A stretch of DNA of 64,000 nt. It comes from Zygaena filipendulae. Lineage: Eukaryota > Arthropoda > Insecta > Lepidoptera > Zygaenidae. Position 1 is the first letter of the stretch. Each line of letters begins with the position of its first letter. The notes beneath the pieces are model-generated. The model was not told the origin of the DNA and searched no databases. It saw nothing but the letters and a program-made list of their open reading frames with translations. The stretch spans positions 208,501 to 272,500 of the forward strand of contig OU015669.1 in NCBI GenBank assembly GCA_907165275.2, given 5' to 3'. Positions 11,804-20,560 of this stretch are shown in pieces. The position numbers and the translations under genes are program-made.

Positions 11804-12185
11804 TATTTTAATAACTTTTTGTGGTTGGTTACCCTTCTTTTATCACTCCCTGTCAAAATTTGTCAAAAATATTCAATGTGCAGAATCGCGGAGTCTACTC
11901 TTTTATAGATACTCTTACTCTTGTATAGATAGGTACCTACGTATATAATTATGAAGAAACTCCTAAAATAAAACACGGTTCTCTCTCGAAAACTGGTTTC
12001 TTTCTTGGAAAACAAAATGGCTGCTGTGAGGTGATTGAAATATCGAATAATGCGACAAGCGTGTACTCGCTACGACCTCCACCTCCACATGTTACTCTGT
12101 CACTTGCCAACTGTCACTTGGTTCTGTGACGTCGATCTTGAGATTGCGAGTTACCTCTAGCTACATATTAGTTTTTATGTTATAA

Positions 12186-12414
12186 CTAGCTGTCCCCCGC
12201 GATTTCATCCGCGGTAATTTCGGAGTTCCCGCGGAGGTTGCGGGAAAAAGTACTCTGTGTCCTTCAGTTCCCGAGGGAATTCCGGGATAAAAACTATCGT
12301 ATCTTTTAAGTTGGACTATATTATGAATGGTTACAAAATTTTATCAAAATCCGTTCAGTAGTTTCGTAGTCCATCGCGGACAAACAACGTGACACGTGAT
12401 TTATATATATTAGA
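12186..12414 (-). mobile_element. Helitron-like element, CACGTGATTTATAT subfamily
   Basis: CTAG at 12186. The 5' end (reversed) is A|TCTAATATATATAAATCACG. It contains the CATCGCGGACAAACAACGTG module. Sister copies are at 24325, 26402, 54487 and 55367. Confidence 0.8.
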
Positions 12415-12806
12415 TTATGCACCTGTGGTATTACTCGCTGTTCACAATTTTTACTTACGACTTAAATGATCACAAACTCTTTAAACTTTATTTGTAAAGA
12501 ACCAAAATAGATAGGTACCGATGACTAGTGAATTCAAAACTTCCATACAAACTTTGGTTTCCCTTTTCACTCTGTTAGAGCCTCTAAAAGGAAGCTTTGT
12601 GCCAAATTTATGTTTCTAGTTTCTTCAGCGGTTAAGGATGTGAGTTGATTAGTCCATTCAGTCGGGATATAATAATTAAACACTATATGAGGTTCTCTTG
12701 AGCTAAATTTCAAGGTTCTTGACTTGGCAACTTAGTTGTGGCTTCATTATAACATATTATGTCAATCAGTCAGTTTCTTCTTTTATAGGTATAGAGTATA
12801 GAATAG

Positions 12807-12930
12807 ACTAACTATCCCCCCTGGGTTCCGCTTCCGGTAGTTTCGGAGTTCCCTCGGGAATTCCCTAGGCTTTCGTGATGATGAGTAGTCAACGTAACGA
12901 ACAAACTCACATCGCATTTATAATGGTAAG
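12807..12930 (-). mobile_element. Helitron-like fragment
   Basis: It keeps GTTTCGGAGTTCCCTCGGGAATTCC and a worn AACAAACTCACATCGCATTT 5' part. The palindrome is degraded. Confidence 0.5.
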
Positions 12931-13139
12931 AATACTTGGAATTATTCGTGGAAATTTCATTTCTTTGTGAAAGAATACTTGGCGTTTATTTGAATTTTGA
13001 CTTTACACGCGTCGCGCGACGCTCTGGATGTCTACCTATGAGTATGAGTGTGTGACAGCTGTCACTTAGTGAATAAAATATGTCTATCCATCCGATAATT
13101 TAGGTTGTCAACCCAAACGGGTAGATTTTCTATTTCTAT

Positions 13140-13215
13140 CTATTTTTTAATCGACTCCCCAAAAGGAGGTTCTCAATTCGTTCTCAATTTTTTTTTTGTT
13201 TGTTACCTCATAATG
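13140..13215 (+). repeat. Short dispersed repeat, CGACTCCCCAAAAGGAGG type
   Basis: CGACTCCCCAAAAGGAGGTT followed by CTCAATTCG and a T-rich run. A second copy is at 14715. This is a common lepidopteran intronic repeat of uncertain class. Confidence 0.5.
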
Positions 13216-13336
13216 TATTATTACATTAGTCCAGTCGAAAGGATGAAAAAAGGTCGAAAGGATCCACGGTTTCGGAGTATGTCCTGCAACCCCTATAACA
13301 ACATGTATGCATAATTCATGACGATCGGTTTGTAGT

Positions 13337-13462
13337 TTAGGTGTTCCCGCGGGAATTCCGGGATAAAATGTACCCTATATCCTTCTCTGTATCCCTGTCA
13401 ACGTGTACGCAAAATTTCATAGTGATTGGTTGAATCGATAATGCGTGAAAGCATAAAAAAGT
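13337..13462 (-). mobile_element. Helitron-like fragment
   Basis: GTTCCCGCGGGAATTCCGGGA, ACCCTATATCCTTCTCTGTA and GCAAAATTTCATAGTGATTGG. The stem-loop end is missing. Confidence 0.6.
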
Positions 13463-13550
13463 ACTTTTCCGACACTCGCAACAGTTATCGTTATTATCGT
13501 TATATTTCAACCAATTTAAACAAAACCTTGACAAATTATGCACCTAAACC

Positions 13551-13650
13551 TTCCTTATGAGTCACTCTATCTATTGGTGAAAACCGTATGAAAATCCGTT
13601 CAGTTGTTTTGGAGATTATCGCAAACAGACAGATAGACGCGGCGGAGCAC
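13551..13650 (-). mobile_element. Helitron-like 5'-half fragment
   Basis: GAGTCACTCTATCTATTGGT, CCGTATGAAAATCCGTTCAG and GATTATCGCAAACAGACAG. It belongs to the same subfamily as the copy at 3946. Confidence 0.55.
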
Positions 13651-13715
13651 TGTTATCTTATATTACATGCCCGAGTCGATGTATGTCGGCAGTAGAGTCT
13701 CTGCTGGGGCGCGTT

Positions 13716-13931
13716 CAGGGCCCTTATTCACTATGACCAACAACATTCCTTGCTCGTGACGCGCGTTCTAAAAACGCATTTCCAAACGTTACAGATGCCA
13801 AAATATTAGAAATTATTATTCTTTATGCAATAAGAAACGTTGTAAATGTATTTTTTTGGAGTAACGTCTTTGATTACGAGGGAATGACAGTTTTTGCGGC
13901 GTCTTATCTTAACGCGGCGTGTTACGATCGG
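13716..13931. mobile_element. MITE, GGGCCCTTATTC family, truncated beside a Dys exon
   Basis: It starts CAGGGCCCTTATTCACTATG and follows the 53043 copy closely through TTGATTACGAGGGAATGAC and TCTTATCTTAACGCGGCGTG. It then breaks off at TTACGATC, losing about 25 bp of the right terminus. The break is about 52 bp upstream of the exon at 13,984, so the element reaches into the branch-point zone. Confidence 0.75.
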
Positions 13932-13983
13932 TACCTACTTACGTTTTTGTTTATCGTTGTTTGTGTATTTTCCGGGTGCGCAG

Positions 13984-14195
13984 TGACCGCGCTGCGCGAG
14001 CACTGGGACGAGGCGAACGCGCGCGTGCTGCAGCGCAAGGCGCAGCTGGACGCCATGCTGGGCGACTCGCAGCGCTACGAGGCGCGGCGGCGCGACGCGG
14101 ACGCGTGGCTCGCGCGCATGGAGAGCCGGCTGGCGGGCGCCGCGCCGCCCGGACACACCGCCGACGTGCTGGAGGCACAGCTCAGGGAGCAGAAG
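13984..14195 (+). CDS. Dys: Dystrophin rod-domain exon (spectrin repeat)
   Basis: Internal exon of 212 nt. The acceptor is ...CCGGGTGCGCAG and the donor AAG|GTGCGT. It opens with the last two bases of a codon (xTG) and closes on a codon boundary. The peptide begins TALREHWDEANARVLQRKAQ, includes LGDSQRYEARR and ADAWLARMESRLAG, and ends TADVLEAQLREQK. The W and L heptads are those of a spectrin-repeat helix, and the wording is very close to what I recall of insect dystrophin. Dystrophin links cortical actin to the dystroglycan complex at muscle and synaptic membranes; this part is the rod spacer. The exon is strikingly GC-rich (mostly G or C at third positions), unlike the next two. Identity is sure at family level; start and end follow from phase agreement with the next exon. 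Confidence 0.93.
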
Positions 14196-14714
14196 GTGCG
14201 TGCGTGATAGTATTTATTGCTTTCTCAGCGCGTACTGGGTCCGATCCGAATCCGTGAACATACGGTTACACAAAACTAGGACCTTCCTAGGGCTTCTAGT
14301 AGAACTAGTAGATGCCGTAATTAAAGAGGAAGAAGAAGTCCTAGTGGTACTTCGTATCGATATTTCACGGATTTAAATCGAACACAGTGCAGAAACGGTG
14401 TGTGTGTTATTAGTAGATATCCGCAGTTTTCTGGATCCGTATTGACCGTATTTTCACCGATTCTGACCGGATGCAGTGCATAAACACAATCTACATAATA
14501 TATGATAACAACCTCTTAAGGCTTTTACAGGAGGTAAACTAGTGCCACAGTAGTTTTATAGCACACAGTGCTATAAAAAATTTTTTTTTTTAAGTCATTA
14601 TTTAAAACAAAATCGATAGTAGAATAGGTTTAACTTTTGATACTAATTCTCTGCAGCATTAAAACTTAATATCAAAAAGTTAAAATAAAAGTGCCAATGA
14701 CAGGTACTTTTGGT

Positions 14715-14785
14715 ATTATTAACCGACTTCCAAAAAGGAGGAGGTTATGCATTCGATTGTTTGTATGTTTTTTTTTTAATTGATA
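14715..14785 (+). repeat. Short dispersed repeat, CGACTTCCAAAAAGGAGG type
   Basis: ACCGACTTCCAAAAAGGAGG then AGGTTATGCATTCG and a long T run. It is similar to 13140. Confidence 0.55.
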
Positions 14786-15045
14786 TTATTATTGTGGTGC
14801 CAAAGTTATGTAATATTTTATGCTATCTGTATGCTTACAGAGCCAAGTCCATGATACACTATAAGTGTATAGTATAATTATGTAGTGGTCTGTTACTTAT
14901 TTTTCACTCCAACATAAATGCTAACTGCTCGTTCAAAATCATTAAATACCTCGTCTCTCTCATAATATGCTCGGAGGGCGGGATGCCGGGCGAAGCAGGG
15001 GCGGGCACAAGACTCCAATTACCACAGATTTATGTTACACACGGG

Positions 15046-15060
15046 CCGCTAGGTGGCGTG
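15046..15060 (+). promoter_or_regulatory. CTCF-like motif
   Basis: CCGCTAGGTGGCGTG fits the AGGTGGCGC core bound by insect CTCF. Prediction from the motif only. Confidence 0.3.
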
Positions 15061-15477
15061 CGGAGCGGCGTTGCTTGAAATACTTATACTTGCAATGTAT
15101 CACGAACTTTATTTATGATTGTTATCTTTATGCGAAAACTTTGGCAAGCGAATTTAAACTCTGCGTCGTAAACTCAGGAGAAGGAGGGAAGTGTCTATAA
15201 TAAAGAATAATTTAGGCTTTTCACGAAAAGTCAATAGCTTTGAAAAATTATCTTTTCAATGAGATCAAACGTGTAATAAGTAATAATGAAATTGCAATAT
15301 GAAATTCAAATTATGAAGTTACTAGTCATAATTCTACACCAGCTTACTGACTATAAATCATTGAAATAAAGTTGTGTCAATTCGTAGGAGTCAAACAAAC
15401 TAAACCAGTAGTAATTTAAAATTTCCAGATTTCAAAGATCCAGTGTGTAACAAAAACACCGTCTCTTTATTTTTCAG

Positions 15478-15632
15478 TCATTCCATGCTGAAGTGCACCA
15501 ATACAAGCACCAGATCGAACTCTTCGGTCAGCTGACTCAACGTTTGATAGCTGTCTATCGCAACGACGACACTACACGCATCAAACGCGCTACCGAAGCC
15601 ATCAACCATAGATACAACGAACTTAACAACAG
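15478..15632 (+). CDS. Dys: Dystrophin rod-domain exon
   Basis: 155 nt, phase 0 in and phase 2 out (ends AG|GTGATT). The acceptor is TTTATTTTTCAG. The peptide starts SFHAEVHQYKHQIELFGQLT, continues QRLIAVYRNDDTTRIKRATE and ends INHRYNELNN plus two bases of a split codon. Joined to the previous exon it gives EAQLREQK-SFHAEVHQYK, the linker and next helix of the rod, in register and without a stop. It continues the triple-helical spectrin repeat and contains no binding site of its own. Codon use is balanced, in contrast to the GC-heavy preceding exon. Dystrophin is clearly a better fit than utrophin-like or spectrin paralogues because of the SFHAE.HQ and LIAVY motifs, judged from memory of the family. 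Confidence 0.93.
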
Positions 15633-15867
15633 GTGATTTTATAACATTCCGTAAAGTTATGTAGGTAACGCCATCTTGTGGGTGGTAAAATAAGTTTATA
15701 ACATTCATCTACGGAGCGACATCTCTTGGAAAAATGTGCAGGTTTTAAGAACCACAGTTGTCTATTAATTCAATGAAAAGAACGGACATATGCCATCTGT
15801 AGGAGGGCAAATGTAGCAGTAAGAATAGTGTTCAGATTTTGAGTGCTGCTGTTAAAATTATTAATAA

Positions 15868-15880
15868 AAGCGCCACCTAT
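15868..15880 (-). promoter_or_regulatory. CTCF-like motif (reverse)
   Basis: Reverse reads ATAGGTGGCGCTT. Motif match only; a second copy is at 15924. Confidence 0.3.
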
Positions 15881-15923
15881 AAATTATAATAAACACCCGT
15901 AACCGTAATGTAGCCGTAAACCA

Positions 15924-15940
15924 GATGCGCCACCTATCGA
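15924..15940 (-). promoter_or_regulatory. CTCF-like motif (reverse)
   Basis: Reverse reads TCGATAGGTGGCGCATC, 56 bp from the previous motif and in the same orientation. Motif match only. Confidence 0.3.
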
Positions 15941-16053
15941 GGGGTAAATAAGCTAATAACGTTCACTAAAAAGCTTTAAGTAGCTGTCGAAACTGTACTA
16001 ATTTTGTCTACTTATCAGTTTTATTTAAATTTATGTTTTTATTATTTTGTTAG

Positions 16054-16195
16054 TATCGTCGCACGTGGCAAAGCGTTGCACGCTGCGGTGTCATCACTGC
16101 AGAACTTCGACCGTTCGCTGGAGAAGTTTGTCGCGTGGCTGAGTGAAGCGGAGTCTTTGCTGGATGCTGCTGAGAGAGATCCACATTTGTTAAAG
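16054..16195 (+). CDS. Dys: Dystrophin rod-domain exon
   Basis: 142 nt. Its first base completes the Ser codon split by the previous intron and it ends on a codon boundary (AAG|GTTAGT). The peptide after that Ser is IVARGKALHAAVSSLQNFDR, then SLEKFVAWLSEAESLLDAAE and RDPHLLK. RGK.LH.A...L..FDRSL..F..WLSEAE is a strong dystrophin rod signature. The exon ends in the variable linker after the helix (DAAERDPHLLK), where insect homologues differ in length. That makes the in-frame microexon candidate 744 bp downstream plausible as an optional linker insert. The constitutive exon that should follow is not found before 30 kb. Confidence 0.93.
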
Positions 16196-16261
16196 GTTAG
16201 TAAAAATATATTAATTGATAAGGACATGCATAATTACTATCAGCCGTATATTTAAGTGCAT

Positions 16262-16385
16262 TTTTACGCATAAACTAGCGACATCTGTTTGTATTTTCTT
16301 GTACTAAATAGCGAACAAGCAAGCAGTGCAGAATAATAAGGAAAATTTGAAAAACTGTAGATGTCGCCTCTAAGCTATTTACTAT
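16262..16385. repeat. Imperfect inverted repeat with AGCGACATCTG ends
   Basis: AGCGACATCTGTTTGTATTTTC near 16275 faces GAAAATTTGAAAAACTGTAG then ATGTCGCCTCTA near 16348-16375. It lies in the intron and could form a hairpin or be a small MITE. Confidence 0.4.
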
Positions 16386-16939
16386 AATATTAAATTATTC
16401 TCTACTCCCATGACATCTGGATTCGTCTAGGTTCGGAGTGTAGGTGTTGCAACTTGCAATTAATGATAACTAAAAGTATAAAGAAAATATTCAGGATGCA
16501 AGATTAAACGGGGGGCGTATTGGATGACGCTGGCGTGTGTGTAGTCAGTTTATGTTAAAACCTCATATAAAAACAACCGCTCTTTTTGTTTTAATCTAAG
16601 GTTAAAATACGTATTTAATTCTTCTTCAGCACACCGTTATGAATGCCTTACCAACTATTCCCTGTGTCTGTTTGTTTTCAAATTATCTATTGAAACTTGA
16701 CAGGGACTTCCATATTAACTCGAGGGAAACCGTGGGAAGAGATTCTAGAGCAGGGCAATTATGTAACTTTTGTTTCTGTCATTTTTCGATTTCAATCGGA
16801 AACATAGCGATCTTGTGATTAATTAATCATGTTTGGACAGCTTTAACTTTTGAAATGTGTTTATTTTGGTTGATTGCTAGATGTTAAGTGTCAAATCGTG
16901 CATATTATAATCGCAAAACCGCCATGTTTTTGATTGCAG

Positions 16940-16981
16940 CCAAAAAATGATAGAAACAACAGTAACATAATAACCCCTCAG
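16940..16981 (+). CDS. Dys: Candidate Dys microexon, 14 codons
   Basis: Bounded by GATTGCAG and CAG|GTAGGA. It is exactly 42 nt, starts and ends on codon boundaries, and is open in the frame dictated by the previous exon: PKNDRNNSNIITPQ. The peptide is polar and turn-forming, as expected for a linker between spectrin repeats. If used, it would lengthen the linker after DAAERDPHLLK without changing frame. The acceptor tract is short (TTTTTGATTGCAG), which fits optional or tissue-specific inclusion. The alternative is a chance pair of splice signals: an open 42-nt phase-0 window is not rare, so this is a moderate call. Confidence 0.45.
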
Positions 16982-18180
16982 GTAGGAGATTTAATTTTTA
17001 ATAGCGGATTGCGCTAAGTTTACCGCAGACATAAATATTTAGTTAAGTTGTATATTATATAACTATGAAATTTAGCACAGTACCTACTGAGTAGCAGTTA
17101 GCGGCTAATCAGAGATTTAAACTAAGAAGCAAATCGGATCCAAGAAGTTCCACGCGGCCGGAACTCGCTGGCGGGCTCTCGGAAACTTCAGACGTTCTTC
17201 CTCCGCCATTCGGAAATTCGTACAGTTGAATCATTCTTACAACAGCTTCGAGCTTATTCCGGGCTGTACACAAGTAGTTTTTGACCGCGGCCGATTTGAG
17301 AGACATTTGGAATTAACAATTACAAGCAAGTTTTGTCGGAAGACCCGTGGACAATGTTATGTAAAAGTCCGCCGGCGCTGTGAAAAAATAGTCATGAGAT
17401 TTTTATCTGACGATATCTTTCAATTTATATCTTGAGTTTCTTTTTTATTTTGTTAAATGTCTACATTCGGTACTTTCCATTTTGCTATTGTGAAATAAGG
17501 ATCGAAAGAAAACATTAGTTATATGTTGAAAAAAAAATGTAAAAAAAAGCAGTCGTTTTGTAACTAGAAAATATATTCGAAAGGAGATAAATTTAATTTA
17601 ATTTATTGAAATAAATAAATAAATAATAATTCTATTATAAGATGACTTAGGAGTGACACTTTGATTGGAAAAGCTTGAAATATAATAGAAATGCGAATTT
17701 ATCCCAAAAACGAGGCTGAAACTTTTTGGATTGGTCTATTCTATGAGTATTTGTGATAAGATTTTAAAGAATTGGATGCACTATAATTATTCGTTTCTAA
17801 ACACATGAGGCACATTCAAAAATGTATTCATAAAACAAACAGCTTTAACCTCGTTCTTAGCGCTTGCATGTTCAAATAACACGACTACCTTGTGAAGAAG
17901 GCTTCTTATTCAAAGCCTTTAAATATGTTGCCTTTACAATTTCACCGCCTTGCGCTCACTTTGACTCCTCGAATCTTCGTGTTACTTTTATTTTACTATG
18001 TGATTTGTCACAAAGTACGAGTAGGTACAGAAAAATAAGAGACTTGCTCAAAGAATATGTAGGTATAGTAACTTATAATAACTGTGTTTAAATACAAGCA
18101 GATTTTTTGCTTTTTTCGACTAAATTCATTATTATTTTAGGTAATTTTGAGCATGTTACTAACAGAATTTTTTTTTTCAG
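16982..18180 (+). other. Intron sequence, no gene seen
   Basis: It includes a GC-richer unique patch at about 17140-17340 (GACCGCGGCCGATTTG, ACGCGGCCGGAACTCGC) with no coding support on either strand. At 18139-18142 there is TTTTAG directly followed by GTAATT, a weak AG|GT juxtaposition just upstream of the stronger one. Confidence 0.6.
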
Positions 18181-18221
18181 GTAAGGGAATTGTAACGCAT
18201 ACAGAAATAGGAAACTTTAAG
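18181..18221 (+). other. Recursive-splicing-type exon candidate in Dys
   Basis: A long T tract and CAG end at 18180. The next bases are GTAAGG, a good donor, so acceptor and donor are fused. Forty-one bases later comes AAG|GTAAGT, a near-ideal donor. This is the layout of a recursive-splice exon: the exon is defined by the downstream donor, then removed by the donor reconstituted at its own start. Read in phase 0 from the preceding Dys exon it gives VREL then stop, so inclusion would trigger decay or truncation. If the AG at 18184-18185 is used instead, the rest is 36 nt, phase 0-0, GIVTHTEIGNFK, a possible coding microexon. Which mode is real cannot be told from sequence. Confidence 0.5.
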
Positions 18222-18757
18222 GTAAGTCTTCTTTAGTTCTAAGACGATTATATGCTGACGAATATATTATGTACCTATGTAAATTTACCAACCGATCCTC
18301 AATAATAAAGAATTTTTGAGTTTTAATTTGAACACAAACCCACTGATTTTGGCAGCTTGGATCTCAAGAGACTTGCCATCAAATAGATGGGTTATGTTAT
18401 ACGTAACTGTACTCGTGACCAAAATTAAGATAGATTATCATTCCTCTGTCGGTCCGTTTTCCTCATCCGCGTATACCCATTAGTAAAATGCGGCATAAAA
18501 TGGTAAAAGCAATCCCAAATGTGAATGCTAAATTAACGTGTTGTAGCGCGCTGAAGAATTCGCAAAAAAGGGTCCAAACGTCAGGCCTTAATTAAATTAC
18601 TCGTATATAAATGTATATTTGCAGATTGAGCCACCTGTCAGTTGACTTATACCACATTTTGGGGTGTGGATATACCTATAATATGCATATAAATAACGTA
18701 CGTCTTTTACAAATTTGCTTTTAAAAAAATAGAGAGTTGAAACTGGATTTAACTATA

Positions 18758-19092
18758 ATAGGGATGTGGACTACTTTTGAAAATCAAAATTCTAATTAGT
18801 CTGTCAGTTAGAAAATAAAAAAACAATAGACACGTATTTTTTGCTTTTTCCAATAAATTAAAATATGCAGAGATAAAGCGCATTAAAGTTTAGTTTAGAG
18901 TGAGGGGGTCGTGACGTCAGTAACCGCTATAACCGCCATACAAACTGTCAGAATAGTGACGTCACGCGAAATTTCAACTCAATATATCGCCGTTATTTTT
19001 TGATTACGTAAAAAAAGAAAAAATACGTGTCCAATATTTTTTAATAATCTACAAGACGGACTAAAAATTAAAAATTAGTCAACATGCCCATT
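18758..19092. mobile_element. MITE with paired TGACGTCA sites
   Basis: It starts GGGATGTGGACTA and ends TAGTCAACATGCCCA. Internal marks are ACACGTATTTTTTGC, AAGCGCATTAAAGTTTAG, GTCGTGACGTCAG and AGTGACGTCACGCGAAAT. It is very close to the copy at 56497, so this family was mobile fairly recently. Confidence 0.85.
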
Positions 19093-19310
19093 GGGCTGAT
19101 TATACTCGTATAATTCACATAATTGATAATATAGAGCAACTGAACAAAATTACACGTGATAGGAGCTTTGATTTCGGAAACTTCAAAGAAACTTGACACT
19201 TATCGAGTTAGATCTCACTTCTTTTAATAGCGAAGCTGTTATCTGAGAAATTGGGTGCAATTTTTTTTACGAACTTGGCTGTCCTTTACATATTTTGCTT
19301 TTATATGTGT

Positions 19311-19329
19311 AAGAGAGAGAGAGAGAGAG
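19311..19329. repeat. AG microsatellite
   Basis: About nine AG units. Confidence 0.85.
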
Positions 19330-19519
19330 TAGAGAATATGAATATTTTGTCTTTTGGTGTAGAATAGATAAATAAATGGCATCAATTCCTCCTTTTATAC
19401 CGTGATGTGCATAAAATATATAAATAAATAAATCCCGAGGAACTCCTGAACTTCAGTGTCGAAATCGTAGCAACACATACATATTATATCGGCCCAAGTT
19501 AACGTACCTACACAAAACG

Positions 19520-19790
19520 TAGGTACGTGACGTCACTCCCCTCGCCATTTCGCCGCCGCGCTGTGATCTCAAAGTGTTCGTTATTAAACGTGCTATTTGC
19601 ATTTCGTATATTGTTTATTTCGTCGGATATTGTGCACGGAATAAGGCGCGTCGCACACGGCGCGGCGCTCCCGCGGCGGCGGCGGACGGCCTCATACATT
19701 ATGCGCATACGTAGGTATATTATGCGCGGATTGGAACGGGTTTGCGGACGTTTCGTCCGATATTAAATGCTGTGCTGAGGATCCGGCCTG
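19520..19790. promoter_or_regulatory. GC-rich intronic block with octamer and CRE-like sites
   Basis: It has TGACGTCACTCCCCTCGCC at about 19528, a perfect ATTTGCAT octamer at about 19595, and a CGGCGGCGGCGG run at about 19672. It is outside any repeat family seen here. It may be an enhancer; open frames here are by-products of the GC content. Confidence 0.3.
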
Positions 19791-20082
19791 TTCCAGACGC
19801 ACCTGTCACCTATACGTCGCCATAAAGCCTTTATTGTTTATTGCTCGTTTCTCGACTTTTATATTCTCGCGTTTCAACAATCTTGCGCCGCGCAGGTTGT
19901 GAATTTCTTATACTTACATTGTTACAGCTTATGTTTTATCGTCTCGAAATCCAGGATTTCCATCGGATCATTTTTATGAACCGGACAGGAAGCAGCCTCA
20001 CTCAGGCCCTGCTGCATCCGCACTGCATATGCAACAAAGTCGATGCGTCGTCGTGCCAAGTGACAGAACAAACGGATATATT

Positions 20083-20319
20083 ATGTAGATAAGCAATAGT
20101 GTGTTAACACACATTGGAGAAATTTTAAGTAAATCGTGTTTTCAAATTATAGCGCCGTTTTATGTAATTTTTTTATATTTACTTAGCGTTTTGTTGGTAT
20201 TTAAACAATGTAATAAGGTAAACACATCATTAAAAAACGTTCTATAACTCTCAATAAAGCGTTCTGTATCAATAACTTTATATCGTCGGTTAACATTTAT
20301 TATTGCTTATCGGCGTGCG
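20083..20319. mobile_element. MITE, GGACGCAGATAAGCAATA family, inverted and diverged
   Basis: GTAGATAAGCAATAGTGTGTTAACAC at the left and GTTAACATTTATTATTGCTTATC at the right. ACAATGTAATAAGGTAAACAC and ATTATAGCGCC match the copies at 22716 and 38041 in reverse. Confidence 0.7.
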
Positions 20320-20394
20320 AACATTTTTGAATTCGAAATTTCGTATTGTGGCGAAATTGGACCGACCCAGAAAGGAATTCGAAACTCGATGCTA

Positions 20395-20560
20395 GGTAAT
20401 GCTACGTAAAGAAGCGACACACCGCATACCCTGCCATGACGTAGCGCCGAGCCTAGAGGCGATAGCGGCGCAGGCTGTTGCTGCTGTGTGTGTCGAACGC
20501 GCCCCGCTGCGAGCCCTACGCCCTACGCACACAAACCGCCCGCCCGCAGTAGTAGAGGGG
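20395..20560. other. GC-rich unique block
   Basis: GCGACACACCGCATACCCTG to CCGCCCGCCCGCAGTAG. There is no repeat match or convincing exon. It may be regulatory. Confidence 0.25.

Larger units (their letters stand above)
1..13983. other. Non-coding sequence upstream of first visible Dys exon (probable intron)
   Basis: No convincing exon is seen in nearly 14 kb. The stretch holds the mobile elements listed separately. Between them is AT-rich sequence in which I recognise nothing, chiefly 968-1744, 1900-2060, 3191-3945, 4720-5700, 7886-8760, 9405-9885, 10150-10440 and 10862-11614. Because the exon at 13,984 is internal (it begins with the last two bases of a codon), this is most simply an intron of Dys. 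The exon before it would lie outside the window. Two weak exon-like signals (2067-2092 and 8775-8998) are listed separately. Confidence 0.6.
14196..15477 (+). other. Dys intron, 1,282 bp
   Basis: Bounded by GTGCGT and a T-rich tract ending TTTTTCAG. It holds the short repeat at 14715 and a GC-rich patch at about 14965-15070 with a CCGCTAGGTGGCG motif. Nothing coding is recognised. Confidence 0.85.
15633..16053 (+). repeat. Dys intron with duplicated GCCA(C/T)CT module
   Basis: A 421-bp intron. A module GCCATCTTGTGGGTGGTAAA followed by ATAAGTTTATAACATTCA (15669-15708) recurs diverged as GCCACCTATCGAGGGGTAAA followed by TAAGCTAATAACGTTCA (15929-15966). Further GCCATCT and GCGCCACCTAT motifs lie between them. 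The acceptor is TTATTTTGTTAG. Confidence 0.55.

Noticed and set aside
13919..14257. Forward and reverse alternative frames over the 13,984 exon
   Set aside because: The dystrophin frame explains the region with matching phases; the others are GC-driven shadows.
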